A stretch of DNA of 64,000 nucleotides from positions 1,426,001 through 1,490,000 of the forward strand of contig NZ_CP083956.1 in NCBI RefSeq assembly GCF_006442795.2, in the 5' to 3' direction. The position numbers and the translations under genes are program-made. Below, one piece after another: positions 52,013 through 59,940 of the stretch (positions within the stretch are counted from its first letter, which is position 1; every line of letters begins with the position of its first letter). Source of the stretch: Mesorhizobium sp. B1-1-8. Lineage in GTDB: Bacteria > Pseudomonadota > Alphaproteobacteria > Rhizobiales > Rhizobiaceae. Below the pieces are notes generated by a model. The model ran no database searches. It saw only the letters and a list, made by a program, of their open reading frames with translations, and was not told the DNA's origin.

Positions 52013-52030
52013 CCTTACGAAACCGTAAGG
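52013..52030. other. hairpin upstream of yqaA and the tRNA
   Basis: CCTTACG and CGTAAGG enclose a 4-nt loop. It lies in the 281-bp gap between the yqaA start (51851) and tRNA-Leu, which otherwise holds only the tRNA promoter. There is no T-run. Confidence 0.4.
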
Positions 52031-52076
52031 TGTGGCATGGTCGTCGAGCGGGCCGCCCAAATCGGCAACAGGCCAG

Positions 52077-52104
52077 TTGACGAACGGGTCTCCAACCGTA
52101 TAGT
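52077..52104 (+). promoter_or_regulatory. sigma-70 promoter of tRNA-Leu
   Basis: The -35 TTGACG (52077-52082), a 16-bp spacer, and the -10 TATAGT (52099-52104) lie 29 bp before the mature tRNA 5' end. It is a good housekeeping promoter in position and sequence. Confidence 0.7.
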
Positions 52105-52132
52105 CCGCGCCCATCCAGGCCGCCCGGCCTGA

Positions 52133-52217
52133 GCCCCTATGGCGGAATTGGTAGACGCGCTCGACTCAAAATCGAGTTCCGCAAGGAGTGCTGGTTCGAT
52201 CCCGGCTAGGGGCACCA
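52133..52217 (+). tRNA. tRNA-Leu (anticodon CAA)
   Basis: An 85-nt class II tRNA. The acceptor stem GCCCCTA pairs with TAGGGGC, the D-arm is GCGGAATTGGTAGACGCGC, the anticodon stem CTCGA/TCGAG holds the loop CTCAAAA with anticodon CAA, the variable arm is long, the T-arm GGTTCGATC is present, and the 3' CCA is encoded. It reads UUG codons. Confidence 0.96.
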
Positions 52218-52246
52218 CCCTTTGCTCTTCGAGCTTCGGGTGGCTT

Positions 52247-52274
52247 GTCCTCCGAAGCCTTGGCGAAGGAGGAC
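52247..52274. repeat. symmetric hairpin repeat downstream of tRNA-Leu
   Basis: GTCCTCC (52247-52253) and GGAGGAC (52268-52274), with inner GCC/GGC, form a symmetric hairpin. A partial copy (CGAAGGAGGACG) follows about 18 bp later. It is a repeat type commonly seen in rhizobial intergenic regions. Confidence 0.5.
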
Positions 52275-52332
52275 AGGCCATCCTTTGTTAGACGAAGGAG
52301 GACGACCGCCTGATTTTACGGGAGACGCGCGC

Positions 52333-52725
52333 ATGGACCGATTCACCGGTGGCTGCCTGTGCGGCAATGTCCGGATCGTGGCGTCGGGACGCCCGTACCG
52401 GGTCGGCGTTTGTCACTGCCTCGATTGCCGCAAGCACCATGGGGCGCTTTTTCACGCTTCGGCGATTTTTCCTCGGGATGCGGTGATCATCGAGGGCGAA
52501 ACACGCGACTATGCCGGGCGGTTTTTCTGTCCCAACTGCGGCTCCCCGGTTTTCGGGCGCAGCGGCGACGAAATCGAGGTGAACCTGGGATCCCTGGATG
52601 CGCCTAACCAGCTGAAGCCGACCTACGAACTGTGGACCGTCCGCCGCGAGTCCTGGCTGCCGCCGTTTCCGCTCACGAGACGGTACGAGCGCGATCGTGA
52701 CGCTACGGGTCGCTTCGACGAGTAG
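52333..52725 (+). CDS. GFA-family (glutathione-dependent formaldehyde-activating) protein
   Basis: A 130-aa CENP-V/GFA zinc-fold protein. Zinc ligands are in GGCLCGNV, CHCLDCRKHHG and CPNCGSP. The start ATG 52333 matches the family N-terminus MDRFTGGCLCG. Members bind glutathione adducts, or their role is unknown; true formaldehyde activation is not established for the short types. Confidence 0.88.
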   Translation: MDRFTGGCLCGNVRIVASGRPYRVGVCHCLDCRKHHGALFHASAIFPRDAVIIEGETRDYAGRFFCPNCGSPVFGRSGDEIEVNLGSLDAPNQLKPTYELWTVRRESWLPPFPLTRRYERDRDATGRFDE

Positions 52726-52744
52726 GTCGCACGGAGGGTGTGCG

Positions 52745-54253
52745 TCACTCCGGAAGGCCGGCCTTGTGGAAGCCGTCGACGAAATGCTCGAGCGTCGCTT
52801 CGTCGCGGAACGGCTCGGTCCAGACCCAATGCCGGGTCGTGAAATGCGGATTGGCGACGAGGAACATTTCGACCTCGGCGCGCGCCTCGTCGAGCCGGCC
52901 GAGCTGCGCAAGGCTTGCCGCCAGGAAACGGCGTGAGCTGGTTCGATAGGTCTCGTCCCGGCGCAGCGTTTCGACGGCGCCCTCGTAGTCGCGCGCCGCA
53001 TATTGGGCCGCGCCGAGCGTCAGATAGTACCAACTCGGTGGAAACGGGTTTAGCCGAAACGCCTTGCGAATGTGCTCGAGGCCGGCCTCGACCTGTCCGG
53101 CCAGCACCGCGATGTCCGACAGTGTCGCCCAGGCGTCGGCTTCGTTCGGGTCGAGCTCGAACGCCTTGGCGAACTCAGCGTCCGACTCGGCGAAGCGGCG
53201 CTCATAGGCAAGCAAATTGGCCAGCACCCAGCGGCAGCCGGCATCGTTGGGATCGATCGCCACCGCCTTGCGCGCCAGTTCCAGGGCAAGGCTGCGGTTG
53301 GGTTCGATGGGTTCGCCCCAATGCACCCATCCCATCCAATGGTTCATGGCAAGCCAGCGATAGGCCTCGGCGTATTGCGGATCGAGCGATATGGCGCGCG
53401 CCAGCATCAGATGCGCTTCGCGCGCCGTCTGCGGCGAATCGTCGATCAGTTTTCGCGCCCGCACGCAAAGATCGTACGCTTCGAGATTCTTCGGCCGGTT
53501 GCGTGGCGGCGGCGCGCGCAACCGGCCAAGCAATGCCTCGACGATCTTGGCCGTGACCTCGTCCTGGACGGCAAAGATATCGTCCAGGCTGCGATCGAAG
53601 CGTTCCGCCCACAGATGTTCGCCGCTCAGCGCGTCGACCAGCTGAGCGTTGATGCGCACCCGGCCCGCGGCGCGCCTTGCGCTGCCCTCCAGCAGGTAGC
53701 GCACGCCAAGATCGCCGGCGATGCCGCGCACGTCCATCGCCTTGCCTTTATAGGCAAAGACCGAGTTGCGGGCGATGACGAACAGGCCGGCGATCCTGGA
53801 CAGGTCGGTGATCAGGTCCTCGGTCAATCCGTCGGCGAAGGATTCCTGTTCGGGATCGTTGCTGAAATGGACGAAGGGCAGCACGGCGATCGATGGTTTG
53901 TCGGGCAGCGGCAAAGGTTTCCGCCTCGCGCCGCCGAGCCGTTCGACAGCCCCGGTGAAGCGATAGCCGACGCGCGGAACCGTGGCGATCCATTCATCGC
54001 CGTCAGCGGCCGGACCCAGCAGCTTGCGCAATTGCGCGATCTGGACGGTGAGGTTGCCTTCCTCGACGGCCGTGCCCGGCCATGCCGCGTCCATCAACTC
54101 GGCCTTGCCCAGGATTTCACCGGGCCGTGCGACGAGCGCCGCAAGCAGGTTCAGCCCGCGGTAGCCAACGGCAACGGGATCGCCGTTCCGAAGCAGCGTT
54201 CCCACACCGGAGTCAAGCACGAACGGGCCAAAGGCGAAGCGCTCTCCCTGCAT
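52745..54253 (-). CDS. soluble wHTH-TolB-TPR regulator (CadC/adenylate cyclase-like architecture)
   Basis: 502 aa. An OmpR-type winged helix is at about 1-100 (FGPFVLDSGVGTLLRNGDPV, LTVQIAQLRKLLG, WIATVPRVGYRF). A TolB-like N-terminal domain follows at about 120-250 (IAVLPFVHFSNDPEQESFADGL, GVRYLLEGSARRAAGRVRINAQLVD), then TPR repeats to the end. No membrane segment is visible between the DNA-binding and TolB parts, unlike CadC. The target is unknown; the gene follows the agmatinase-like gene on the same strand by 47 bp. Confidence 0.85.
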   Translation of the reverse strand: MQGERFAFGPFVLDSGVGTLLRNGDPVAVGYRGLNLLAALVARPGEILGKAELMDAAWPGTAVEEGNLTVQIAQLRKLLGPAADGDEWIATVPRVGYRFTGAVERLGGARRKPLPLPDKPSIAVLPFVHFSNDPEQESFADGLTEDLITDLSRIAGLFVIARNSVFAYKGKAMDVRGIAGDLGVRYLLEGSARRAAGRVRINAQLVDALSGEHLWAERFDRSLDDIFAVQDEVTAKIVEALLGRLRAPPPRNRPKNLEAYDLCVRARKLIDDSPQTAREAHLMLARAISLDPQYAEAYRWLAMNHWMGWVHWGEPIEPNRSLALELARKAVAIDPNDAGCRWVLANLLAYERRFAESDAEFAKAFELDPNEADAWATLSDIAVLAGQVEAGLEHIRKAFRLNPFPPSWYYLTLGAAQYAARDYEGAVETLRRDETYRTSSRRFLAASLAQLGRLDEARAEVEMFLVANPHFTTRHWVWTEPFRDEATLEHFVDGFHKAGLPE

Positions 54254-54300
54254 GGGGCGCACTCTTAGAGCAAATCCAGGAATTGCGTCAAAGCCGGGTT

Positions 54301-55206
54301 TCAAACCTGCCGGACGATGGCGCCGACCACATTGACGAGAAGGCGCGCGGCGGTCAGGGCCGACAGGCCATCAATGTCGGCGGGAGGATAGAGCTCGACA
54401 AGGTCGAAGCCAACGATCCTGGCTCGCCTGCCGAGGCCTGCAATCAGGTCGATCGTTTGCGTGTAGGCGAGGCCGCCAGGCGTGCGCGCCGCGACGCCCG
54501 GCATGATGCCGGGATCGAGGCCGTCGCAATCGAGAGTGACGACGACCCGCGCTCCTTGCGGAATATGCCGCAGGGCGGCTTCGACGCCCTGGGCGTGAAC
54601 CTCGCGGGCGGTCACGAAGCGGCTGCCGTAGTGCCGCGCCGCTTCGACTTCGGCAAGGCGGGCGCTGCCGACGCTGCGAAGGCCGACCTGCACCATGCCG
54701 GCGACGTGCGGCATCTCGCTTGCCCGGCGCATCGGGCTCGAATAGCCGTAACGCTCGCCATCTACCTCGTTGCGCCAGTCGATGTGAGCGTCGATCTGCA
54801 GGATCCAGACCGGCCCGTGATCCGCAAAGCCGGCAAGGAAAGGTATCACCACGGAATCGTCGCCGCCGAGCAGGATCGGCACGGCGGGCAACACCAGGAT
54901 CTCGCGCGTCTTCGCCTCGATGCGGGCCCGGTTGCCGGCATTGTCATGCATGGTGGTCGCGATGTCGCCGGCGTCGATGCAGCTGACCGGATTGCCGTCG
55001 AAAAGCGGGCCGCCGAGATCGAAATCCCAGTGCTCGACAAGCGCGGCATCGTCCTGGCTCGCGGCGCGGATGGCATCGGCAGCCAGCGCATGGCCGCTGC
55101 TGTCCTTGCCGGGATAGGTGCTGCCGTGACCGGCTCCGAAGATTACCGCACGGGGTGTGCGGCCGGCGTCGAGGTGATCGGGGAAGCTGAGAAAGGGGGC
55201 GGTCAT
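54301..55206 (-). CDS. agmatinase-like ureohydrolase
   Basis: A 301-aa manganese ureohydrolase of the arginase/agmatinase family. Metal ligands are D139/H141/D143 (IDAHIDWR) and D226/D228 (TLDCDGLDP). The first metal-ligand motif reads GGDDS (114-118) where most members have GGDHS. Substrates may be agmatine, guanidinobutyrate or another guanidino compound. The start is ATG 55206. It lies 47 bp upstream of the wHTH-TolB-TPR gene. Confidence 0.87.
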   Translation of the reverse strand: MTAPFLSFPDHLDAGRTPRAVIFGAGHGSTYPGKDSSGHALAADAIRAASQDDAALVEHWDFDLGGPLFDGNPVSCIDAGDIATTMHDNAGNRARIEAKTREILVLPAVPILLGGDDSVVIPFLAGFADHGPVWILQIDAHIDWRNEVDGERYGYSSPMRRASEMPHVAGMVQVGLRSVGSARLAEVEAARHYGSRFVTAREVHAQGVEAALRHIPQGARVVVTLDCDGLDPGIMPGVAARTPGGLAYTQTIDLIAGLGRRARIVGFDLVELYPPADIDGLSALTAARLLVNVVGAIVRQV

Positions 55207-55452
55207 TGCTTGATGGTCCCGATGATGTTTCGGCGGAAATTTCGGTGGCGAGAGCTTAGGAGGTCTTTTGCGCCAGTGCGAAAGCCTACGCCAAGCCCAT
55301 AAGGCCGCAAAATCAGCCTGCTTGGAAGTTTTTGGAACAATTTGGCAGCGCTTAATTACGACGCCCGTCCGCGTCCTGCACAATTCAACCTCTTTCAGGT
55401 CGAGGCCCCCGACTCCCAACGGTGTGAGGCCTCAACGAGCACGGAGGTTGCC

Positions 55453-55698
55453 ATGAACAACACCCTTGCATCGGCCCGGCACCAGTGCCTGCGGCCAGCA
55501 ATGACCGCGGCGCGGGCGCCGTATCGCTACAGTCTGACGGCCCTGCTAAGCAGGATCGCCGCCTGGCGCGAGCGGACGCATTTTCGCTGGGAACTGAAGC
55601 GAATGGCAAAGGACAATCCGCATCTGATCGACGATATCGGCCTGACGCGATGGCAGGTCGAGGAAGAGATCGCCAAGCTGCCGTTCTGGCAGCGATAG
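55453..55698 (+). CDS. DUF1127 small protein
   Basis: 81 aa. The C-terminal DUF1127 motif is LSRIAAWRERTHFRWELKRMAKDNPHLIDDIGLTRWQVEEEIAKLPFW, with a basic, Arg-rich helix. Small alphaproteobacterial DUF1127 proteins affect phosphate and carbon metabolism and can bind RNA. ATG 55453 follows CGGAGG. It is divergent from the agmatinase-like gene. Confidence 0.85.
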   Translation: MNNTLASARHQCLRPAMTAARAPYRYSLTALLSRIAAWRERTHFRWELKRMAKDNPHLIDDIGLTRWQVEEEIAKLPFWQR

Positions 55699-55760
55699 GG
55701 CGCATGCTGACGAGATGCCGGAGCGCAATGGCAGCAAACCCATCGTTTTGTCCTGGAAGC

Positions 55761-56915
55761 CTACCGCATGTTTCCGGTATGGCCCTGCGAGTATCGGCCC
55801 GGCTGCGGCCACACGGTCAGGCCGTGCGGCTCGACGCCGACGCGGATCCTCGTCACGGCGCCTGAGGTCGTGTCGATCATATAGACCTCGCTGTCGAAGC
55901 GGCCGGAGAGCCAAAGCTGCCTGCCGTCGGCGCTGACATTGCCCATGTCGGGGCTGCCGCCACCGGGGATCGGCCATTGCGCGACGATCGCGCGGGTGGC
56001 GAAGTCGATCACGCTCACGCTGCCCGGTCCCTTCGCCTTGCCCTGCTCCATCCTGTGCGAGCCGCGGTTCGAGACGTAGAGACGCTTGCCGTCGCGGCTG
56101 ACGACGAAGCCGTGCGTGCCGATGCCGGTCGGGATGAAGCCGATCTCCTTGAAACTGTCGCCGTCGACCAGGAAGACGCCGTCATTCATCATGTCGGCGA
56201 CGTAAAAGACCTTGCCGTCGGGCGAGAGCCTGATGTCCTGCGGCATGCCCATCTTCGACAGGTCGAGATGGCCGAGCACCTTCTGGTTCTTAAGGTCGAT
56301 CTTGGTCAGGCCGCCGTCGCCATATTCGCAGGTGAAGATCGCGTAGGAGCCGTCGGCCGAGAAATCGGCATGGTTGATGCCGGGGCAGGTCGGCGTCGGC
56401 AGGACCGATTTCAGCGCCATGGTCCGCGGATCGCGAAAGTCGAGCTGCTTCATGGCCTCGTCGACGATAATGGCCGCGCTGCCGTCCGGCATGAAATACA
56501 TGTTGTAGGGATCGTCGACCGCGATCTGCATGCCGGGCTTGGCGGTGGTCGGATCGATCGGCGTCAGGCTGCCGTTCCTGCCGTTGCCGTTGTTGGCCAC
56601 CCACAGCGTCTTCAGGTCCCAGGAGGGGACGACGTGCTGCGGCCTGCTGCCGACCGGAAACCTGTCGACTTCCTTCAGGGTCACCGTGTCGATCACCGAG
56701 ACGCTGTTCGACGACCGGTTGGGCACATACACGCGCGACAGCGCGCCCGCCGTCGCGGGGCTGAGATGGCCGGCGGTGGTGTGGCTGTAGATGTTGAGCG
56801 GCGCGGGCTCGCTGCAATCCTCGGGGCAGGTATCGGCCAGGGCCACGGCCGGCAGCATGGCAAGCATAAGGAACGGCGCGCACAGGCCGGCATGACGCAG
56901 CAAGGTTCTGATCAT
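55761..56915 (-). CDS. secreted beta-propeller protein (YncE/PQQ-associated type)
   Basis: 384 aa. The signal peptide is cleaved near ALA-DTCPEDC. The body has repeating YVPNRSSNSVSVID / YVSNRGSHRM / LWLSGRFDSEVYMID blades, typical of a six- or seven-bladed beta-propeller. It lies in the periplasm. The binding partner is unknown; similar proteins accompany PQQ-dependent dehydrogenases, but none is nearby. The start is ATG 56915. Confidence 0.83.
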   Translation of the reverse strand: MIRTLLRHAGLCAPFLMLAMLPAVALADTCPEDCSEPAPLNIYSHTTAGHLSPATAGALSRVYVPNRSSNSVSVIDTVTLKEVDRFPVGSRPQHVVPSWDLKTLWVANNGNGRNGSLTPIDPTTAKPGMQIAVDDPYNMYFMPDGSAAIIVDEAMKQLDFRDPRTMALKSVLPTPTCPGINHADFSADGSYAIFTCEYGDGGLTKIDLKNQKVLGHLDLSKMGMPQDIRLSPDGKVFYVADMMNDGVFLVDGDSFKEIGFIPTGIGTHGFVVSRDGKRLYVSNRGSHRMEQGKAKGPGSVSVIDFATRAIVAQWPIPGGGSPDMGNVSADGRQLWLSGRFDSEVYMIDTTSGAVTRIRVGVEPHGLTVWPQPGRYSQGHTGNMR

Positions 56916-56990
56916 CAAAATAGCTTTGGTGGTGAATTCCCCCGGCCGGATCCGGCCGCCGCAAGCCATACAGCGTGTCCCGCTATTCAT

Positions 56991-58271
56991 CTAGCGTCTT
57001 TTCAGCAGGTTCTTCATCCGGTTACGGAGCAGACGCGCCATGTTGCGGGTCTCGCGGTAGAGGTGCAGCTGCGAGGCGGCCTGGCGGGCGAGGCGGTCGG
57101 CATCCGGCGTCAGTCCGATCACCAGCGTGCCCATCGGCTTGCGCTCGGTCCACAGCCGGCTCATCACCGGATGGTCGGGCACCGCGCAGGAATCGGTCAT
57201 GACGATGTTGGGGTCGTCGAGATGCTGCCTGGTCACCTCGATCATCAACAGCGTGCCCGGCGAATAGCCGGCCAGGTTCTCGTCATAGGCCGTCTTCCAG
57301 GTATAGGCGATGCCGGCTTCGACGAAGACGACCAGGCAGGCGATGGTGCGGCCGTCGAGCGTCAGCGAATGGATGCGGCACATATCCTGCTCGGCCAGCC
57401 GGTGCACGGCCTCGCGGGCGAAGGCGGCGCGGTAACGGTCGATCGCCATCGCGGTGCGCTCGCGGCCCTTCCAGCCGGCGGCCTCGAGCGTCAGAAATCT
57501 TTCGATGGCGTGGCGGATCTCGTCCGGTCCGCGCGCCACCAGATGCTCGAGCCTGCCGAGGTCGGCAAGGCGCCGCTTCAGCCGGCGGAACTCGCGATAA
57601 TGGTGCGAGCGCAGCGAGGTTTTCAGATAGTCCTCGCCGTCGGCGTCGCTTTCGAGCACCGGACGCTCGGCCTTGCCGGTGGTCACCATGGTCAGGCCGC
57701 GGCTGTCGGCGAAAGAGGTGAGCAGGCTCGCCACCGGTCCGTCGAGCCGCATGTCGGGCAGCACGAAGACCTTCGGCAGTTTGAGATGCGGGCGCGACAG
57801 CATCGAGAAGAAATCCTCGATGACGCCGACCGGATCGTCGCGGTCGACCAGCGGCGTGCCGAGCGGGCCGAACGGGCTCGACCATGTGCGCATGGCCGGA
57901 ACGCCGAGCGGGATACCCGGCCGCTCGACCGAGAACGGCACCAGCAGCCGCAGCCGGTTGCGGAATTCGTCGCCGTCGCGGATCACCGCCAGCCGCACCT
58001 CGCGGTCTTCGAGCCGGGGCATAGCGGGGGCCAGGAAGCGCGGGTTGAAGAAGACATTGGGCTCGATCGTGCGGGCGCACAGGTAATCGAGTTCCTCGAC
58101 AAGGTCGAAGCCGGCCGAGGCCGGATAGATCGCGAGCTTGCGCTCCGGCCGGTTGTTGGCGAGGATCTCGATGTGCGCCGGATCGGCCTCGCGAACGAGC
58201 CCGGCAAGGCCGGACACCATGGCGCCGGCCGGGCCGCCGCTGGTTTCCTCGAGCAACGGGACGGCGGCCAT
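56991..58271 (-). CDS. CelD/BcsL-like GNAT acyltransferase
   Basis: 426 aa with an acetyltransferase fold of the FemAB/CelD type. The C-terminal part has SHHYREFRRLKRRLADLG, AAGWKGRERTAMAIDRYRAAF and MIEVTRQHLDDPNIVMTDS. These enzymes are linked to exopolysaccharide or cellulose modification. Its ATG overlaps the flippase stop codon by one base (TGATG), so the two proteins are translationally coupled and probably work together in polysaccharide assembly. Confidence 0.82.
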   Translation of the reverse strand: MAAVPLLEETSGGPAGAMVSGLAGLVREADPAHIEILANNRPERKLAIYPASAGFDLVEELDYLCARTIEPNVFFNPRFLAPAMPRLEDREVRLAVIRDGDEFRNRLRLLVPFSVERPGIPLGVPAMRTWSSPFGPLGTPLVDRDDPVGVIEDFFSMLSRPHLKLPKVFVLPDMRLDGPVASLLTSFADSRGLTMVTTGKAERPVLESDADGEDYLKTSLRSHHYREFRRLKRRLADLGRLEHLVARGPDEIRHAIERFLTLEAAGWKGRERTAMAIDRYRAAFAREAVHRLAEQDMCRIHSLTLDGRTIACLVVFVEAGIAYTWKTAYDENLAGYSPGTLLMIEVTRQHLDDPNIVMTDSCAVPDHPVMSRLWTERKPMGTLVIGLTPDADRLARQAASQLHLYRETRNMARLLRNRMKNLLKRR

Positions 58272-59674
58272 CAGGCGGCTTCCTTCCTGGCGGGAACAAA
58301 GATCGCCATGACGATGCCGAGCTTGCGCCAGACGGTGAAGGAGAGCGCGCTGGCCTCGAAGACCATGGCAAGGCTGGTGGCGATCGCCGCGCCCCAGAGG
58401 CCGAAATGCGGGATCAGGAGCACGTTGAGGCCGATGTTCAAGGCAAGAGTCATGGCATAGACGGCGGCGCAGATGTTCTGGTTGCCGCTCATGGTCAGCA
58501 GGCTTTCGCACGGGCCGACGGCGGCGCGCGCAACGACGCCGAGGACAAGCAGGAACAGCAGCGGATAGCCGGCGGTGAATTCGGGGCCGAACAGCACCAG
58601 CATCGGCTCGCCGAGCGCCAGCACCAGAACGGCCATCAGGAGCGAGGGCCAGAAGGTCCAGGAGACGGTCTCGCGGGCGAAGATGGCAAGCCGCCGCGGC
58701 TCGCCATGGGTGAACTGCGCATAGCGCTGGGCGACGCCCGCCTTGACCGCGAAATAGACGAAATGCACCAGTGCCAGCGTCTTCACCGTGGCGAAATAGA
58801 CGGCGACGTCATTGGGGTCGAGATAGGCGCCGACCATCAGCACGTCGGCATTGGTGAGCAGGAAGAAGAAGCTCTCGACCAGGAAGATCGGCAGCGAGAC
58901 CAGGAACCACTGGCCGAAATGCACGGTCGTCGGTCCGGCCGGGATGTTCCTGTCCATGCGCGAGGTGACGCCCATCAGCTGGCCAAGCGTGGTCGCATAG
59001 GTGGCGGCGATGGAGGCGAAGATCGCGGTTTTGGCATCGGGGACATAGTGGAGCGCCAGCATCAGCGCCATGAACACGAGGATCAGCACCGGGCGAACCA
59101 GATAGGTCGGCGACAGCGCGAACAGCGCCCATGAGTTCGCCCGCGCCAGCCCCTGCATCAGATCGCCGAGCGCGATCATCGGCAGGCAGATGACGCCGAG
59201 GATGAAGGGGATGACGTAGTAATTCTCGATCCAGGGCGAGGCGAGCCACACGCCGAGCGCGCCGAGACCGGCGATCAGCGTCGAGGCCACGAGCACGAAC
59301 AGACGGCTGGCTAGCACGATGCCGCGCAATTCGGCCAGCATGCCGCGCTCGCGATATTCGGGAATGAAGCGGATGACCGAGGTGTGGAAGCCGAGGCAGG
59401 CGAGATTGCCGACGATGACCATCGTCACCCAGACCAGCACGAAGATGCCGTATTCGAACGAACCCATCCAGCGCGCCATCAAAACCTGGCTGATGAAGGC
59501 AATGACGGCGCTGATAATGCGGATGGAAAAGGCGATCAGCGACATGCGGCCGGCTTCGCCGCGCTCGTCGGCGGTGAAGAGCACGGAATCGACGCGGCCG
59601 AGCAGCGGCGTCATGCGCAGCGCCCAGCGCTGCGGCAGGAACCGCCCGGCAGTCGTCGCCGCGGAAAAGCGCAC
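58271..59674 (-). CDS. polysaccharide flippase (Wzx/MATE-like)
   Basis: About 467 aa with about twelve membrane segments. The first is FSIRIISAVIAFISQVLMARWMGS, followed by YGIFVLVWVTMVIVGNLACLG. It is a MOP-superfamily lipid-linked oligosaccharide flippase or MurJ relative. The start is probably GTG 59674; ATG 59614 or an upstream ATG at 59776 are alternatives. No glycosyltransferase lies beside it. Confidence 0.82.
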   Translation of the reverse strand: MRFSAATTAGRFLPQRWALRMTPLLGRVDSVLFTADERGEAGRMSLIAFSIRIISAVIAFISQVLMARWMGSFEYGIFVLVWVTMVIVGNLACLGFHTSVIRFIPEYRERGMLAELRGIVLASRLFVLVASTLIAGLGALGVWLASPWIENYYVIPFILGVICLPMIALGDLMQGLARANSWALFALSPTYLVRPVLILVFMALMLALHYVPDAKTAIFASIAATYATTLGQLMGVTSRMDRNIPAGPTTVHFGQWFLVSLPIFLVESFFFLLTNADVLMVGAYLDPNDVAVYFATVKTLALVHFVYFAVKAGVAQRYAQFTHGEPRRLAIFARETVSWTFWPSLLMAVLVLALGEPMLVLFGPEFTAGYPLLFLLVLGVVARAAVGPCESLLTMSGNQNICAAVYAMTLALNIGLNVLLIPHFGLWGAAIATSLAMVFEASALSFTVWRKLGIVMAIFVPARKEAA

Positions 59675-59940
59675 CCCGAATTCTCTCCGTTTCCCGCCTC
59701 TGTCCAGCGGTCGGGTGTAGCGAAAACACCTTAAGAAAGCGTGGGTAGGGGTGCTGGGGGCATGCGCAGTCGTCATGCAGCTGGCGAATGGCGAGCGAGG
59801 AAGGAAGACAACGAAGTTCTGGTTGGCTTATGTGGCGAAGAAATCTACTGGCGCCAGCCAACTTACTGTTTATGCTCGATTCGGACTCTCAATGAGAAGA
59901 ACAGTATTCGCCGAGTTGCGATCGGGGTGCCGGGGAGAAA

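Noticed and set aside
52218..52332. Integration site (att) duplication downstream of tRNA-Leu
   Set aside because: No copy of the tRNA 3' end and no integrase gene were seen in the window; only a short hairpin repeat is present.
59741..59940. Small ORFs before the restriction enzyme
   Set aside because: Short frames with biased Arg/Ser composition, overlapping the start of the large gene, with no ribosome-binding site; no controller-protein HTH was found.
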